64,000 bases of DNA from Cellulomonas edaphi (GTDB lineage: Bacteria > Actinomycetota > Actinomycetes > Actinomycetales > Cellulomonadaceae), in assembly GCF_030362815.1 (NCBI RefSeq), contig NZ_JAUCGR010000002.1:434001-498000 (forward strand), given 5' to 3'. Position numbers and translations under genes: made by a program. A model generated the notes under the pieces. The model searched no databases. It was not told the DNA's origin and saw nothing but the letters and a program-made list of their open reading frames with translations. Each line of letters begins with the position of its first letter. The stretch's first letter is position 1. This document shows, piece by piece, positions 25,476 through 40,457 of this stretch.

Positions 25476-25808
25476 TCAGCCCGACGCGAGCTCCCTGCGA
25501 CGGGCTCGCCGACGGACCACCAGCAGCACGAGCGCCACGTCAGCCGCGGCGACGGCCGCGAACACCACGGCGTAGACCAAGGACACCACCCACTGCGGGC
25601 CGCCGGAGTCGGCGCCCGACAGGTTCCACGCCACCGTGCCGGCGACGTACACCACCGGGAGCCCCACCACGATCGCGGGCATGGTCAGCAGGAGCAGAAG
25701 GCCCTCGCGCGACCAGGAGAACGTGTCGTGGCCGGGGAACGTCGCGGCCGCGAGGACCGCGATGCCGACGACGTAGACCACGGCGAGCAGCTTCGCGCGA
25801 ACGCTCAT
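25476..25808 (-). CDS. Small membrane protein, SCO4225-like
   Basis: 110 residues with three predicted membrane helices, at about 5-23, 35-60 and 72-98, and a very basic C-terminus (RRRARRREL). It resembles the SCO4225 family of actinobacterial membrane proteins; no function is known. It lies downstream of pflA on the same strand, with 34 bases between. Confidence 0.65.
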   Translation of the reverse strand: MSVRAKLLAVVYVVGIAVLAAATFPGHDTFSWSREGLLLLLTMPAIVVGLPVVYVAGTVAWNLSGADSGGPQWVVSLVYAVVFAAVAAADVALVLLVVRRRARRRELASG

Positions 25809-25842
25809 GCCGCCAACCTAGACCCGCGACGGGTCGGCGGGA

Positions 25843-26730
25843 TCAGAAGGTGGTCAGTCCTCGGGAGCGGAACTGCTCACGGACGCGTTCCACCAGTTCC
25901 GGGGTGGGCGGCTGGGTGTCCTCGAGCTGGTACTCCAGCCCCAGGTCGGCCCACTTGTCGCGCCCCATCTGGTGGAACGGGAGCACCTCGACGCGCGTGA
26001 CCGAGGACAGCGTCGCGACGTAGGACGCGACCGCCTCCACGTTCGCGACGTCGTCCGTGAGTCCGGGCACCAGCACGAACCGGACCCAGATCTCCGTGCC
26101 GCGCGCGGCGAGCCGCCGACCGAACTCCAGCGTGGGAGCGAGCTCGCGGCCCGTGACCTTCTTGTAGGTGTCCGGGTCGCCGGACTTCACGTCGAGCAGC
26201 ACCATGTCGACGTGGTCGAGCATCTCGTCGGAGAGGTGCGAGCCCAGGTAGCCCGACGTGTCGAGGGCGGTGTGGATGCCCATCGCGCGCGCACCGTGCA
26301 GCAGGCGCCGCACGAACGCCGGCTGCATGAGTGGCTCCCCGCCGGAGATGGTCAGGCCACCGCCGGTCGCCTGCATGACGCCGCGGTAGCGGGCGATACG
26401 GGCCAGGAGCTCGTCGGCGGGGACGTCCGTGCCGCGCCGCATCTCCATGGTGTCGGGGTTGTGGCAGTACAGGCAGCGCAGGGGGCAGCCCGAGAGGAAC
26501 ACGGTCATGCGCGTGCCCGGTCCGTCCACGGCCGTGACCAGCTCCCAGGAGTGCACGGAGCCGATGTCCCCGGCCCGCACGGCCGCGAGGCGCGCGGAGC
26601 GGTCGTCGGTCTCCGAGGTCTCCAGCCCGGACGTGCCGTGGCCGTGCGCGCGACCCAGTGCGCCACCGACGAGCGGCATCCCGAGGGACACCACTGGTGC
26701 GCCGGGCTGCCGCTCGTCGGTGGTGGTCAT
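25843..26730 (-). CDS. pflA: Pyruvate formate-lyase activating enzyme (radical SAM)
   Basis: 295 residues. The radical SAM CxxxCxxC site is Cys82, Cys86, Cys89 (GCPLRCLYCHNP), and GGGLTISGGEPLMQP binds SAM. The enzyme puts the glycyl radical on PflB. It is about 50 residues longer at the N-terminus than E. coli PflA (LGMPLVGGALGRAHGHG and so on), so a downstream start cannot be excluded. The ATG lies 4 bases after the pflB stop, which fits coupled expression of activator and substrate. Confidence 0.93.
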   Translation of the reverse strand: MTTTDERQPGAPVVSLGMPLVGGALGRAHGHGTSGLETSETDDRSARLAAVRAGDIGSVHSWELVTAVDGPGTRMTVFLSGCPLRCLYCHNPDTMEMRRGTDVPADELLARIARYRGVMQATGGGLTISGGEPLMQPAFVRRLLHGARAMGIHTALDTSGYLGSHLSDEMLDHVDMVLLDVKSGDPDTYKKVTGRELAPTLEFGRRLAARGTEIWVRFVLVPGLTDDVANVEAVASYVATLSSVTRVEVLPFHQMGRDKWADLGLEYQLEDTQPPTPELVERVREQFRSRGLTTF

Positions 26731-26734
26731 CGCG

Positions 26735-29002
26735 TCAGACCGCGCCGTGGAAGGTGCGCGACAGGACGTCGAGCTGCTGCTCGCGCGTGAGCCGCACGAA
26801 GTTCACGGCGTAGCCGGAGACCCGGATGGTCAGCTGCGGGTAGTTCTCCGGGTGCTCCATGGCGTCCAGCAGCGTCTCGCGGTTCAGCACGTTGACGTTC
26901 ATGTGGTAGCCGTTGGACAGCGTGTACGCGTCGAGGAGACCCACGAGGTTCGTCACCTGCTCGTCGCGCGTGCGGCCCAGGCCCGTGGGGACCACCGACG
27001 ACGTGAGCGAGATCCCGTCCTGCGCCTCCGCGTACGGCAGCTTCGCCACCGACAGGGCCGAGGCGAGCATGCCGTGCGTGTCGCGCCCGTTCATCGGGTT
27101 GGCGCCGGGCGCGAACGGCTCGCCGGCCCGGCGGCCGTCGGGCGTCGAGCCCGTGGCCTTGCCGTAGACGACGTTCGAGGTGATGGTCAGCACCGACTGC
27201 GTGTGCGTCGCGTCCCGGTAGGTGGGGAACCGGCGGATCTTCTCCATGAACGTCTGCACGATCCACACCGCGATGTCGTCGGCGCGGTCGTCGTCGTTGC
27301 CGTAGGTGGGGAAGTCGCCCTCCACCGAGTACTCCGTGACCAGCCCGTCGGCCGTGCGCAGCGCCCGGACCGTGCCGTACTTGATCGCGGACAGCGAGTC
27401 GACCACCACGGACAGGCCCGCGATGCCGCACGCCATGGTGCGCAGGATGGTGCGGTCGTGCAGCGCCATCTCGATGCGCTCGTACGCGTACTTGTCGTGC
27501 ATGTAGTGCACGCAGTTCAGCGCGTCGACGTACGTCTGGGCGAGCCAGTCCATCATGACGTCGAACTTCGCCACGACCTCGTCGTAGTCGAGGATCTCGC
27601 CGTCCACGGGGGCGCCGACCGGGGCGATCTGCTTGCCCGTGACCTCGTCGCGACCGCCGTTGATGGCGTACAGGAGAGTCTTGGCGAGGTTGACCCGCGC
27701 GCCGAAGAACTGCATCTGCTTGCCCACCCGCATGGGGGACACGCAGCATGCGATCGCCGCGTCGTCGCCCCACGAGTCGCGGATCAGGTCGTCCGACTCG
27801 TACTGGACGGCGGAGGTGTCGATCGACACCTGGGCGCAGTAGTCCTTGAAGCCCTGGGGCAGCTTGTCGCTCCAGAAGACGGTCATGTTCGGCTCGGGCG
27901 CCGGGCCCAGGTTGTAGAGCGTCTGGAGGTACCGGAACGAGGTCCGCGTCACGAGCGGCCGGCCGTCCTCCCCCATGCCGGCGATCGACTCGGTCACCCA
28001 GGTGGGGTCGCCCGAGAAGAGGTTGTCGTACTCGGGGGTGCGCAGGAAGCGGACGATGCGGAGCTTGATGACGAAGTCGTCGATGATCTCCTGCGCCTGC
28101 TCCTCGGTCAGCACGCCCGCGTCGATGTCGCGCTGCAGGAAGATGTCGAGGAACGTGGAGGTGCGGCCCAGCGACATGGCGGCACCGTTCTGCTCCTTCA
28201 CGGCCGCCAGGTACCCGAAGTACAGCCACTGCACGGCCTCGCGGCCGGTCGTCGCAGGCAGCGAGATGTCGTAGCCGTACGAGGCCGCCATCGCCTTGAG
28301 CTCGCCCAGGGCACGCGTCTGCTCGGCGAGCTCCTCGCGGTCCCGGATGACGTTCTCGGTCGACCGCTCCATGTCGAGCTCCGCGCGCTCGAGCTTCTTC
28401 GCCGCGATGAGCGCGTCGACGCCGTACAGGGCCACCCGGCGGTAGTCGCCGATGATGCGTCCACGGCCGTAGGCGTCCGGGAGCCCCGTGATGATGTGGC
28501 TGCTGCGCGCCGCGCGCACCGCGGGCGGGTACACGTCGAAGACCCCGTCGTTGTGGGTCTTGCGGTACTTGGTGAAGATCTCGGTGACGATCGGGTCGGC
28601 CTCGTAGCCGTAGGTGTCGAGCGAGTTGAGCACCATCCGGTAGCCGCCGTTGGGCATGATCGCTCGCTTGAGGGGTGCGTCGGTCTGCAGCCCGACGACC
28701 ACCTCGTTGTCCTGGTCGATGTAGCCGGGGGCGTGCGACGTGATGGTCGACGGCGTCGTCGCGTCGATGTCGTACACGCCCTTCTCGCGCTCGGCGGGGA
28801 ACATGGCCGCCAGGCGGTCCCACATCGCCGTGGTGCGGGCCGTCGGGCCGGCCAGGAACGAGGCGTCACCGAGATACGGGGTGTAGTTGCGCTGGATGAA
28901 GTCACGCACGTCGACGTGGTCGACCCACGGACCTGCGACGAAACCGTCCCACGCGTCGGGCAGGGTGGCGGTCTCGGTAGACGGAACGGCAGTGGTGGAC
29001 AT
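26735..29002 (-). CDS. pflB: Formate C-acetyltransferase (pyruvate formate-lyase) PflB
   Basis: 755 residues. It converts pyruvate and CoA to acetyl-CoA and formate under anoxia. Catalytic Cys419-Cys420 (IACCVSPM) and the glycyl radical Gly730 in RVSGYAV are both present. The ATG at 29002 has AGGAG upstream. A TAAGTT -10 box and a DosR-like palindrome precede it. The operon shows that the organism is a facultative anaerobe with mixed-acid fermentation. Confidence 0.96.
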   Translation of the reverse strand: MSTTAVPSTETATLPDAWDGFVAGPWVDHVDVRDFIQRNYTPYLGDASFLAGPTARTTAMWDRLAAMFPAEREKGVYDIDATTPSTITSHAPGYIDQDNEVVVGLQTDAPLKRAIMPNGGYRMVLNSLDTYGYEADPIVTEIFTKYRKTHNDGVFDVYPPAVRAARSSHIITGLPDAYGRGRIIGDYRRVALYGVDALIAAKKLERAELDMERSTENVIRDREELAEQTRALGELKAMAASYGYDISLPATTGREAVQWLYFGYLAAVKEQNGAAMSLGRTSTFLDIFLQRDIDAGVLTEEQAQEIIDDFVIKLRIVRFLRTPEYDNLFSGDPTWVTESIAGMGEDGRPLVTRTSFRYLQTLYNLGPAPEPNMTVFWSDKLPQGFKDYCAQVSIDTSAVQYESDDLIRDSWGDDAAIACCVSPMRVGKQMQFFGARVNLAKTLLYAINGGRDEVTGKQIAPVGAPVDGEILDYDEVVAKFDVMMDWLAQTYVDALNCVHYMHDKYAYERIEMALHDRTILRTMACGIAGLSVVVDSLSAIKYGTVRALRTADGLVTEYSVEGDFPTYGNDDDRADDIAVWIVQTFMEKIRRFPTYRDATHTQSVLTITSNVVYGKATGSTPDGRRAGEPFAPGANPMNGRDTHGMLASALSVAKLPYAEAQDGISLTSSVVPTGLGRTRDEQVTNLVGLLDAYTLSNGYHMNVNVLNRETLLDAMEHPENYPQLTIRVSGYAVNFVRLTREQQLDVLSRTFHGAV

Positions 29003-29034
29003 CTGTGTGCTCCTTGGTTCGACCCGTTACCTCG

Positions 29035-29040
29035 AACTTA
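29035..29040 (-). promoter_or_regulatory. -10 box of pflB promoter
   Basis: TAAGTT on the minus strand. Transcription would start near 29028, leaving a leader of about 26 bases. The -35 hexamer position reads AGGAGA, a poor match that suggests activator dependence. Confidence 0.55.
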
Positions 29041-29063
29041 CGGACGCGCTCGCTCGATCTCCT

Positions 29064-29077
29064 GGGACCTGGGTCCC
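29064..29077. promoter_or_regulatory. DosR/DevR-like box upstream of pflB
   Basis: GGGACCTGGGTCCC contains GGGAC-N4-GTCCC, the core of the mycobacterial DosR dormancy box. Its centre falls about 42.5 bases before the predicted pflB transcription start, the usual spot for class II activation. The outer consensus arms are only partly matched. Confidence 0.6.
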
Positions 29078-29183
29078 GATTCATCCCATGACGGCCGGCG
29101 TCAGAGCGGCTCGCGCGCGGCACCAGTGCCGTTCGTCACGATACTCCTGAGCCGCGGACCGGGATCCGGGCCGAGGCGAGATG

Positions 29184-29202
29184 CTCGCCGGTGCTCGGCG
29201 AG
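29184..29202 (-). terminator. Hairpin just after dxs
   Basis: CTCGCCG (29184-29190) pairs with CGGCGAG (29196-29202), 7 bp with a 5-base loop, starting 5 bases past the dxs stop. Short but GC-only; a plausible terminator before the separately regulated pfl operon. Confidence 0.5.
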
Positions 29203-29207
29203 GGGCC

Positions 29208-33436
<4,229 letters not shown>

Positions 33437-33440
<4 letters not shown>

Positions 33441-34129
33441 GCCCAGCACCGGCCGTCAGCAGCGCGGACGCGCGCGCGGAGCTCGCCGCGCTGTGCGCGC
33501 GCGGCATCGACTGGCGGCTGGATCCCTCCCGCACGATCACGCTCGGCAGCGCGACGCGGCCCGCGGCGGTGCTCGTGCTCTTCGGGCGCCTCGACGCCAC
33601 GAGCGCCGACACCGCCCGGCCGGCGGTCGCCGCGGACCTGGACGTGCTGCTGCAGCGGCGGGCCGGCACGCTCGGCCACCACGCGGGCCAGGTCGCGTTC
33701 CCGGGCGGGCGGCTGGAGCCGACCGACGACGGCCCGGTGGCGGCCGCACTGCGAGAGGCCGGCGAGGAGGTGGGGCTCGACGCAGCGGGCGTCGAGGTGC
33801 TCGGAACGCTCGGCTCGCTCCCCGTCCCGGTGAGCAACCACCTCGTCACGCCCGTGCCGGCCTGGTGGACCACCCCGTCGCGCGTCGCTGCGGTGGACCA
33901 CGCCGAGACCGTGGACGTGTTCCGGCTCCCCGTCGCCGACCTGCTCGACCCGGCGAACCGCGCGAGCGTCGCGCACACGCGCGCCGGCGTCACGTTCCGT
34001 ACACCCGCGTTCGTCGTCGACGGCGTGCTGGTGTGGGGGTTCACCGCCATCGTCCTGTCCCGGATGTTCGACGCGCTGGGCTGGGCCGTGCCGTGGGACG
34101 ACCGGCGCCTCGTCACCCCGGAGGTCTGA
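33437..34129 (+). CDS. CoA pyrophosphatase-like Nudix hydrolase
   Basis: 230 residues from a TTG overlapping the previous stop. The stretch RRAGTLGHHAGQVAFPGG directly before the Nudix box (LREAGEEVGLD) is the extra signature of the NudL/CoA diphosphatase subfamily, which splits CoA into 4'-phosphopantetheine and 3',5'-ADP. The TTG start is the coupled choice; no better in-frame ATG or GTG exists before the domain. Confidence 0.82.
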
Positions 34130-34132
34130 CGC

Positions 34133-35014
34133 GTGGCGCACCCGAAGATCGAGGTCATGGTCGACGAGGCCCTGGCCCGCACCCTGCTCGCGCAGCAGCA
34201 CCCGGACCTCGCCGACCTCCCGCTCACCTGGGTCGGCACGGGCTGGGACAACGCCATGTGGCGGCTCGGCGACCACCTGCTGCTGCGCTTCCCCGTGCGC
34301 GAGGCGGCCGCGCACCTGGTCGAGCACGAGCAGGCCTGGCTCCCCGTGCTCGCCGACCGGCTCCCCGTCGCCGTGCCGGTCCCCGTCCGGAACGGGCTGC
34401 CCGCCCACGGCTTCCCCTGGGCGTGGAGCGTCGTGCCCTGGTTCGACGCGGTCACGGCGGCGACGACGCCGGTCGACGAGCGCGGTGCGTGGGCGCCGCG
34501 GCTCGCGGACTTCTTCGTCGCGCTGCACGTGCCCGCGCCGCAGGATGCCCCCGACAACCCGGTGCGTGGCGGCGACGTCGCCGCACGGCGCCAGCCGCTC
34601 CACGAGCGCCTCGCCACCCTGGCACTGCCGGACGCCGACCGGATCGCCTCCCGGTTCGACGAGCTCGCCGCGGCTCCCGCGTGGCGGGGGCCGGCGCTCT
34701 GGGTGCACGGAGACCCGCACCCGGCCAACCTGCTCGTGCACGACGGCGACCTGCGCGCGGTGATCGACTTCGGCGACGTCACGTCGGGAGACCCGGCGTG
34801 CGACCTGGCGACCGCGTGGCTGACGTTCGACGCTCCCGCCCGCGCACGGTTGCGCGCCCGCGTCGACGCCGCGTGCGGATGGGACGAGGCGATGTGGCGT
34901 CGCGCGCAGGCATGGGCGTTGCACCTCGCGGTCGCGATGCAGATGCACCCGGTCGAGTACCCGCACCTGGCCGCCGTGGGCCGGCACGGCGTCGAGCAGG
35001 CGCTCGCGACCTGA
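34133..35014 (+). CDS. Aminoglycoside phosphotransferase (APH) family protein
   Basis: 293 residues, GTG start 3 bases after the Nudix stop. Kinase motifs: TGWDNAMWRLGDHLLLRFP (nucleotide site), VHGDPHPANLLV (catalytic loop) and VIDFGDVTSGDPACDLA (metal site). The family phosphorylates small molecules, including antibiotics, sugars and fructosamines. Nothing here points to resistance; the substrate is unknown. Confidence 0.85.
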   Translation: MAHPKIEVMVDEALARTLLAQQHPDLADLPLTWVGTGWDNAMWRLGDHLLLRFPVREAAAHLVEHEQAWLPVLADRLPVAVPVPVRNGLPAHGFPWAWSVVPWFDAVTAATTPVDERGAWAPRLADFFVALHVPAPQDAPDNPVRGGDVAARRQPLHERLATLALPDADRIASRFDELAAAPAWRGPALWVHGDPHPANLLVHDGDLRAVIDFGDVTSGDPACDLATAWLTFDAPARARLRARVDAACGWDEAMWRRAQAWALHLAVAMQMHPVEYPHLAAVGRHGVEQALAT

Positions 35015-35055
35015 GCACGCTCGGGTCGGGCCGCGCGCGTGTCGGCGGCCGGCCC

Positions 35056-35061
35056 TAGCGT
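35056..35061 (+). promoter_or_regulatory. -10 box of leaderless arginase-fold gene
   Basis: TAGCGT, 6 bases before the ATG at 35068; no Shine-Dalgarno is present. Confidence 0.55.
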
Positions 35062-35067
35062 CGGGGC

Positions 35068-35988
35068 ATGAGCACCCCGGACAGTCCGAGCACGGCACGG
35101 ATGCTGGGGGTGCTCGGCGTCCCCTCGAGCGCGGCGGCCCACGCGCCGGGGCTGGAACGCGGACCCGCCGCGCTGCGCGAGGCCGGGCTGCTGCCTGCGC
35201 TGCGAGCCGCCGGCCGCGACGCGGTCGACCACGGCGACACCTCCTCGGCGCGGTGGCGGCACGACTCGCCGGCGCGCACGTGCCCGCACGACGTCGAGCG
35301 CGTGGCCGGTGTGCTCGGTGAGGCGCGGGCGGCGCTCTCAGCACTGCTCGCCGCGGGCCATGCGCCGCTGGTGCTGGGCGGCGAGTGCACCGTCACGATC
35401 GCCCTCATGGCCGCCCTGGCCGACGCCGGGAAGGACGTGGCGCTGCTGTACGTCGACGGCGGCCAGGACCTGCAGCTCCCCGAGGACCACCCCGACGAGC
35501 CGATCGCCGACTCGATGGGTGTCGCGCACCTGCTCGACCTGCCCGGCGCGCACGACGCCCTCGCGGGCATCGGCCCCCGCCGCCCGCTGCTGGTCGCCGA
35601 CCGGCTGTGCTTCGTGGGGTACGCCGACGACGAGGAGGACGTGCACGGGCTGGTCCCGTCCACGCGGATCCCCGCGGCGGTCGTCGCGGCGGACCCCGCC
35701 GCGGCCGGGCTGGAAGCCCTGCGGGTCGCCGACCGAGCGCGCGACGGCTTCGTCGTGCACCTCGACGTCGACGTCCTCGACGTGTTCGCCCTGCCGCTCG
35801 CCGACGTCCCGCAGTACGGCCGCGGGCTCACCCTCACCCAGCTGCGGGAGCTGCTCGCCGTGCTGCTGCGCGCGCCCGGCTGCCTGGGTCTCGTGCTCGC
35901 CGAGGCCAACCCGGATCGCGACGACGCGGCCGGCACGCACATGCGCGCCCTCGTCGACCTGGTCGCGTCCGCGCTCGCACCGGCCTGA
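35068..35988 (+). CDS. Arginase/ureohydrolase-fold protein with altered metal site
   Basis: 306 residues with the arginase fold signatures in order, but degraded: VLGGECT (104-108) stands where GGDHS is expected, YVDGGQDL (128-135) where the family has DAHxD, and HLDVDVLDV keeps the DxDxxD of the third motif. Both histidine ligands of the Mn2+ pair are thus replaced (by Cys107 and Gly132), while most aspartates remain. It may bind metal differently, or have lost ureohydrolase activity. No urea-cycle or polyamine genes adjoin. A 20-bp hairpin follows at once. Confidence 0.8.
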   Translation: MSTPDSPSTARMLGVLGVPSSAAAHAPGLERGPAALREAGLLPALRAAGRDAVDHGDTSSARWRHDSPARTCPHDVERVAGVLGEARAALSALLAAGHAPLVLGGECTVTIALMAALADAGKDVALLYVDGGQDLQLPEDHPDEPIADSMGVAHLLDLPGAHDALAGIGPRRPLLVADRLCFVGYADDEEDVHGLVPSTRIPAAVVAADPAAAGLEALRVADRARDGFVVHLDVDVLDVFALPLADVPQYGRGLTLTQLRELLAVLLRAPGCLGLVLAEANPDRDDAAGTHMRALVDLVASALAPA

Positions 35989-35989
35989 G

Positions 35990-36039
35990 ACGGCACCGAG
36001 CCCGGCTCCTCGCGAACGTGGAGCCGGGCTCGGTGCCGT
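35990..36039. terminator. Bidirectional terminator between arginase-like gene and acnA
   Basis: A 20-bp perfect stem, 35990-36009 with 36020-36039, around a 10-base loop TCGCGAACGT. It begins 2 bases after the stop of the plus-strand gene and serves both converging genes. Confidence 0.88.
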
Positions 36040-36059
36040 GGATCAGGTGTGCCGCTGAC

Positions 36060-38804
<2,745 letters not shown>

Positions 38805-38870
38805 GAGGGCTCCTCTTCATCGGGCGAGTCGCCGGGGAATGGGGGCCCCGACCGTGGGCGATGCACAGCC

Positions 38871-38876
38871 ACCCTA
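38871..38876 (-). promoter_or_regulatory. -10 box of acnA
   Basis: TAGGGT on the minus strand; transcription would start near 38864, about 60 bases before the ATG. Confidence 0.5.
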
Positions 38877-38890
38877 GTGGCTCCATCGAA

Positions 38891-38910
38891 GTATCTTGAT
38901 GTCAAGATAC
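38891..38910. promoter_or_regulatory. 20-bp palindromic operator in the acnA promoter
   Basis: GTATCTTGATGTCAAGATAC, a perfect 9-2-9 inverted repeat, strikingly AT-rich for this genome. Its inner arm overlaps the expected -35 hexamer. The shape suits a MarR-type dimer. TamR, a MarR protein, controls aconitase in Streptomyces coelicolor; a match to its site was not checked. Confidence 0.72.
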
Positions 38911-38950
38911 ATCACGAACCACCCCGTGCGCGACTTGGGCGCCCGGCGCG

Positions 38951-39118
38951 TCAGCCCTTGCCGTGCTCCTCGTCGTAGGCCCGCTGAGCCTTGCGCTCGG
39001 CTTCGACCGCGCGCTCGTGGGACCGCAGGTCGTACTCCGGGGTCCCGCTCTTGAACAGCTCCTGCGTGGCCACCTTCTTGGCCTGCGCCAGCTGGCTGGC
39101 CGTCGTGTCGTCGCTCAC
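38951..39118 (-). CDS. Small charged protein, 55 aa, unknown
   Basis: A GTG-started frame of 55 residues with a strong ribosome binding site (GGAGGGGAG) just upstream and a possible TACGGT -10 box at 39164-39169. The composition is helical and charged (SQLAQAKKVATQELF, then LRSHERAVEAERKAQ), with no cysteine or membrane segment. It sits between the RNA methyltransferase gene and acnA on the same strand. Codon use matches the neighbours. No family recognised. Confidence 0.62.
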   Translation of the reverse strand: MSDDTTASQLAQAKKVATQELFKSGTPEYDLRSHERAVEAERKAQRAYDEEHGKG

Positions 39119-39212
39119 GGCTCTCCCCTCCTCACGCCCGGGCGCCTCTGCCCGCTAGCTCTCACCGTAGGACGCGCGCGTCGTCGTCGCGACAGGTCGG
39201 GCCGACCCGGTG

Positions 39213-40457
39213 CTACCGCGTCAGCACCGCCACGGACTCGAGATGGTGGGTCATCGGGAACAGGTCGTAGCCCTGGAGCGTCTCGACGCCGTAGCCGCCG
39301 TCGGCGAACAGCGCGATGTCCCGCGCGAGCGCGGCAGGGTCGCACGCCACGTAGACCACGCGCTCGGGGCGCAGCTCGAGGATGCCGTTCACCACCGGCC
39401 GGCCGGCGCCGGTCCGAGGCGGGTCGAGCACGACGACGTCGGCGTGGACCACGTCCGAGTCGGCGTCGTCCTGCCCGCGGAGCACCCGCGCGACGTCCCC
39501 GGTGTGCAGCTCCACGTTCGACCGGTCGTACAGGTTGCGACGGGCGTCCTTGACGGCACGGTCGTCGCCCTCGACGGACACGACCTCGCCGGTCGGCCCC
39601 ACCGCGTCGGCCAGGGGCGCCGTGAAGAGCCCGGCGCCCGAGTAGAGATCGAGCACGGCCGCGCCCTCGACGTCGCCGACGCCCGCGAGCACGGCGTCGA
39701 CGAGGACGCCCGGCGCCTCGCGGTGCACCTGCCAGAAGCCGGCCGCCGCGACGCGGAACACACGGTCACCGACGCGCTCACGCACGGACGTGCGCGCGTT
39801 GTCGCGCTTGTCGACCCGTCCCTTGCGCAGGTCGTAGGGCGCTCCGTCGAGCAGCACGACGGGCTCGTCGCCGCTGGCCGGCGCGATGGCCTCGATGTGC
39901 GCGCCGGCCGGCCACGTCCGCTCGAACAGCCCGAGCTCGGCGATGGTCGGCGAGGCGAGCGGCATCGAGTCGAGCGCGTGCACGTCGTGCGAGCGGTGGC
40001 CGCGCATGCCCGCGCGGCCCTGCGCGTCGGCCACCAGGTCGATGCGGGTGCGCCAGCCGAGCCCGCCGAGCTCGTCGTCGCCGGGCGCCGCGAGCACGGT
40101 CACGTCGCGCTCCAGCTTCGCGAGCCGCCGCAGCTGCTCGTCGAGCACGGCGGCCTTCCACGCGCGCTGCGCGGGGAGGGCCACGTGGGCCAGCTCTCCG
40201 CCGCCCACGCCGCCGGGGCCAGCCGCGGGCCAGGCGGACTCGACGCGGTCCGGCGAGGCGGACAGGATCTCGACCGCGTCGGCCCGCCAGAACTTGGCGT
40301 CGGGGGCGGCGTCGGTCAGGCGCGCGAGGACGCGCTCGCCGGGCAGGGTGTGCCGGACGAACACGACCCGCCCCTCGAAGCGGGCCACGCAGTGGCCGCC
40401 GTGGGCGACGGGCCCGACCTCGAGCTCGACGAGGTCGGACAGACGATCAGAAGCCAC
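39213..40457 (-). CDS. TRAM-domain class I SAM-dependent RNA methyltransferase (TrmA/RumA family)
   Basis: 414 residues. An N-terminal TRAM beta-barrel (about 8-62) precedes a methyltransferase with VLDLYSGAGLFTAPLA, VVLDPPRTGAG and the catalytic cysteine in VYVACDPAALARD. This is the m5U methyltransferase layout for rRNA or tRNA. The four-cysteine Fe-S cluster of E. coli RumA is missing, as usual for actinobacterial members, so the target base is undecided. The GTG start overlaps the end of the kimA-like gene by 11 bases, so the two are co-transcribed. Confidence 0.88.
   Translation of the reverse strand: MASDRLSDLVELEVGPVAHGGHCVARFEGRVVFVRHTLPGERVLARLTDAAPDAKFWRADAVEILSASPDRVESAWPAAGPGGVGGGELAHVALPAQRAWKAAVLDEQLRRLAKLERDVTVLAAPGDDELGGLGWRTRIDLVADAQGRAGMRGHRSHDVHALDSMPLASPTIAELGLFERTWPAGAHIEAIAPASGDEPVVLLDGAPYDLRKGRVDKRDNARTSVRERVGDRVFRVAAAGFWQVHREAPGVLVDAVLAGVGDVEGAAVLDLYSGAGLFTAPLADAVGPTGEVVSVEGDDRAVKDARRNLYDRSNVELHTGDVARVLRGQDDADSDVVHADVVVLDPPRTGAGRPVVNGILELRPERVVYVACDPAALARDIALFADGGYGVETLQGYDLFPMTHHLESVAVLTR

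Noticed and set aside
34133..35014. Aminoglycoside resistance gene
   Set aside because: The APH fold is clear, but the family is broad and this is a housekeeping-like position in an operon with Nudix and amidotransferase genes; no resistance context.
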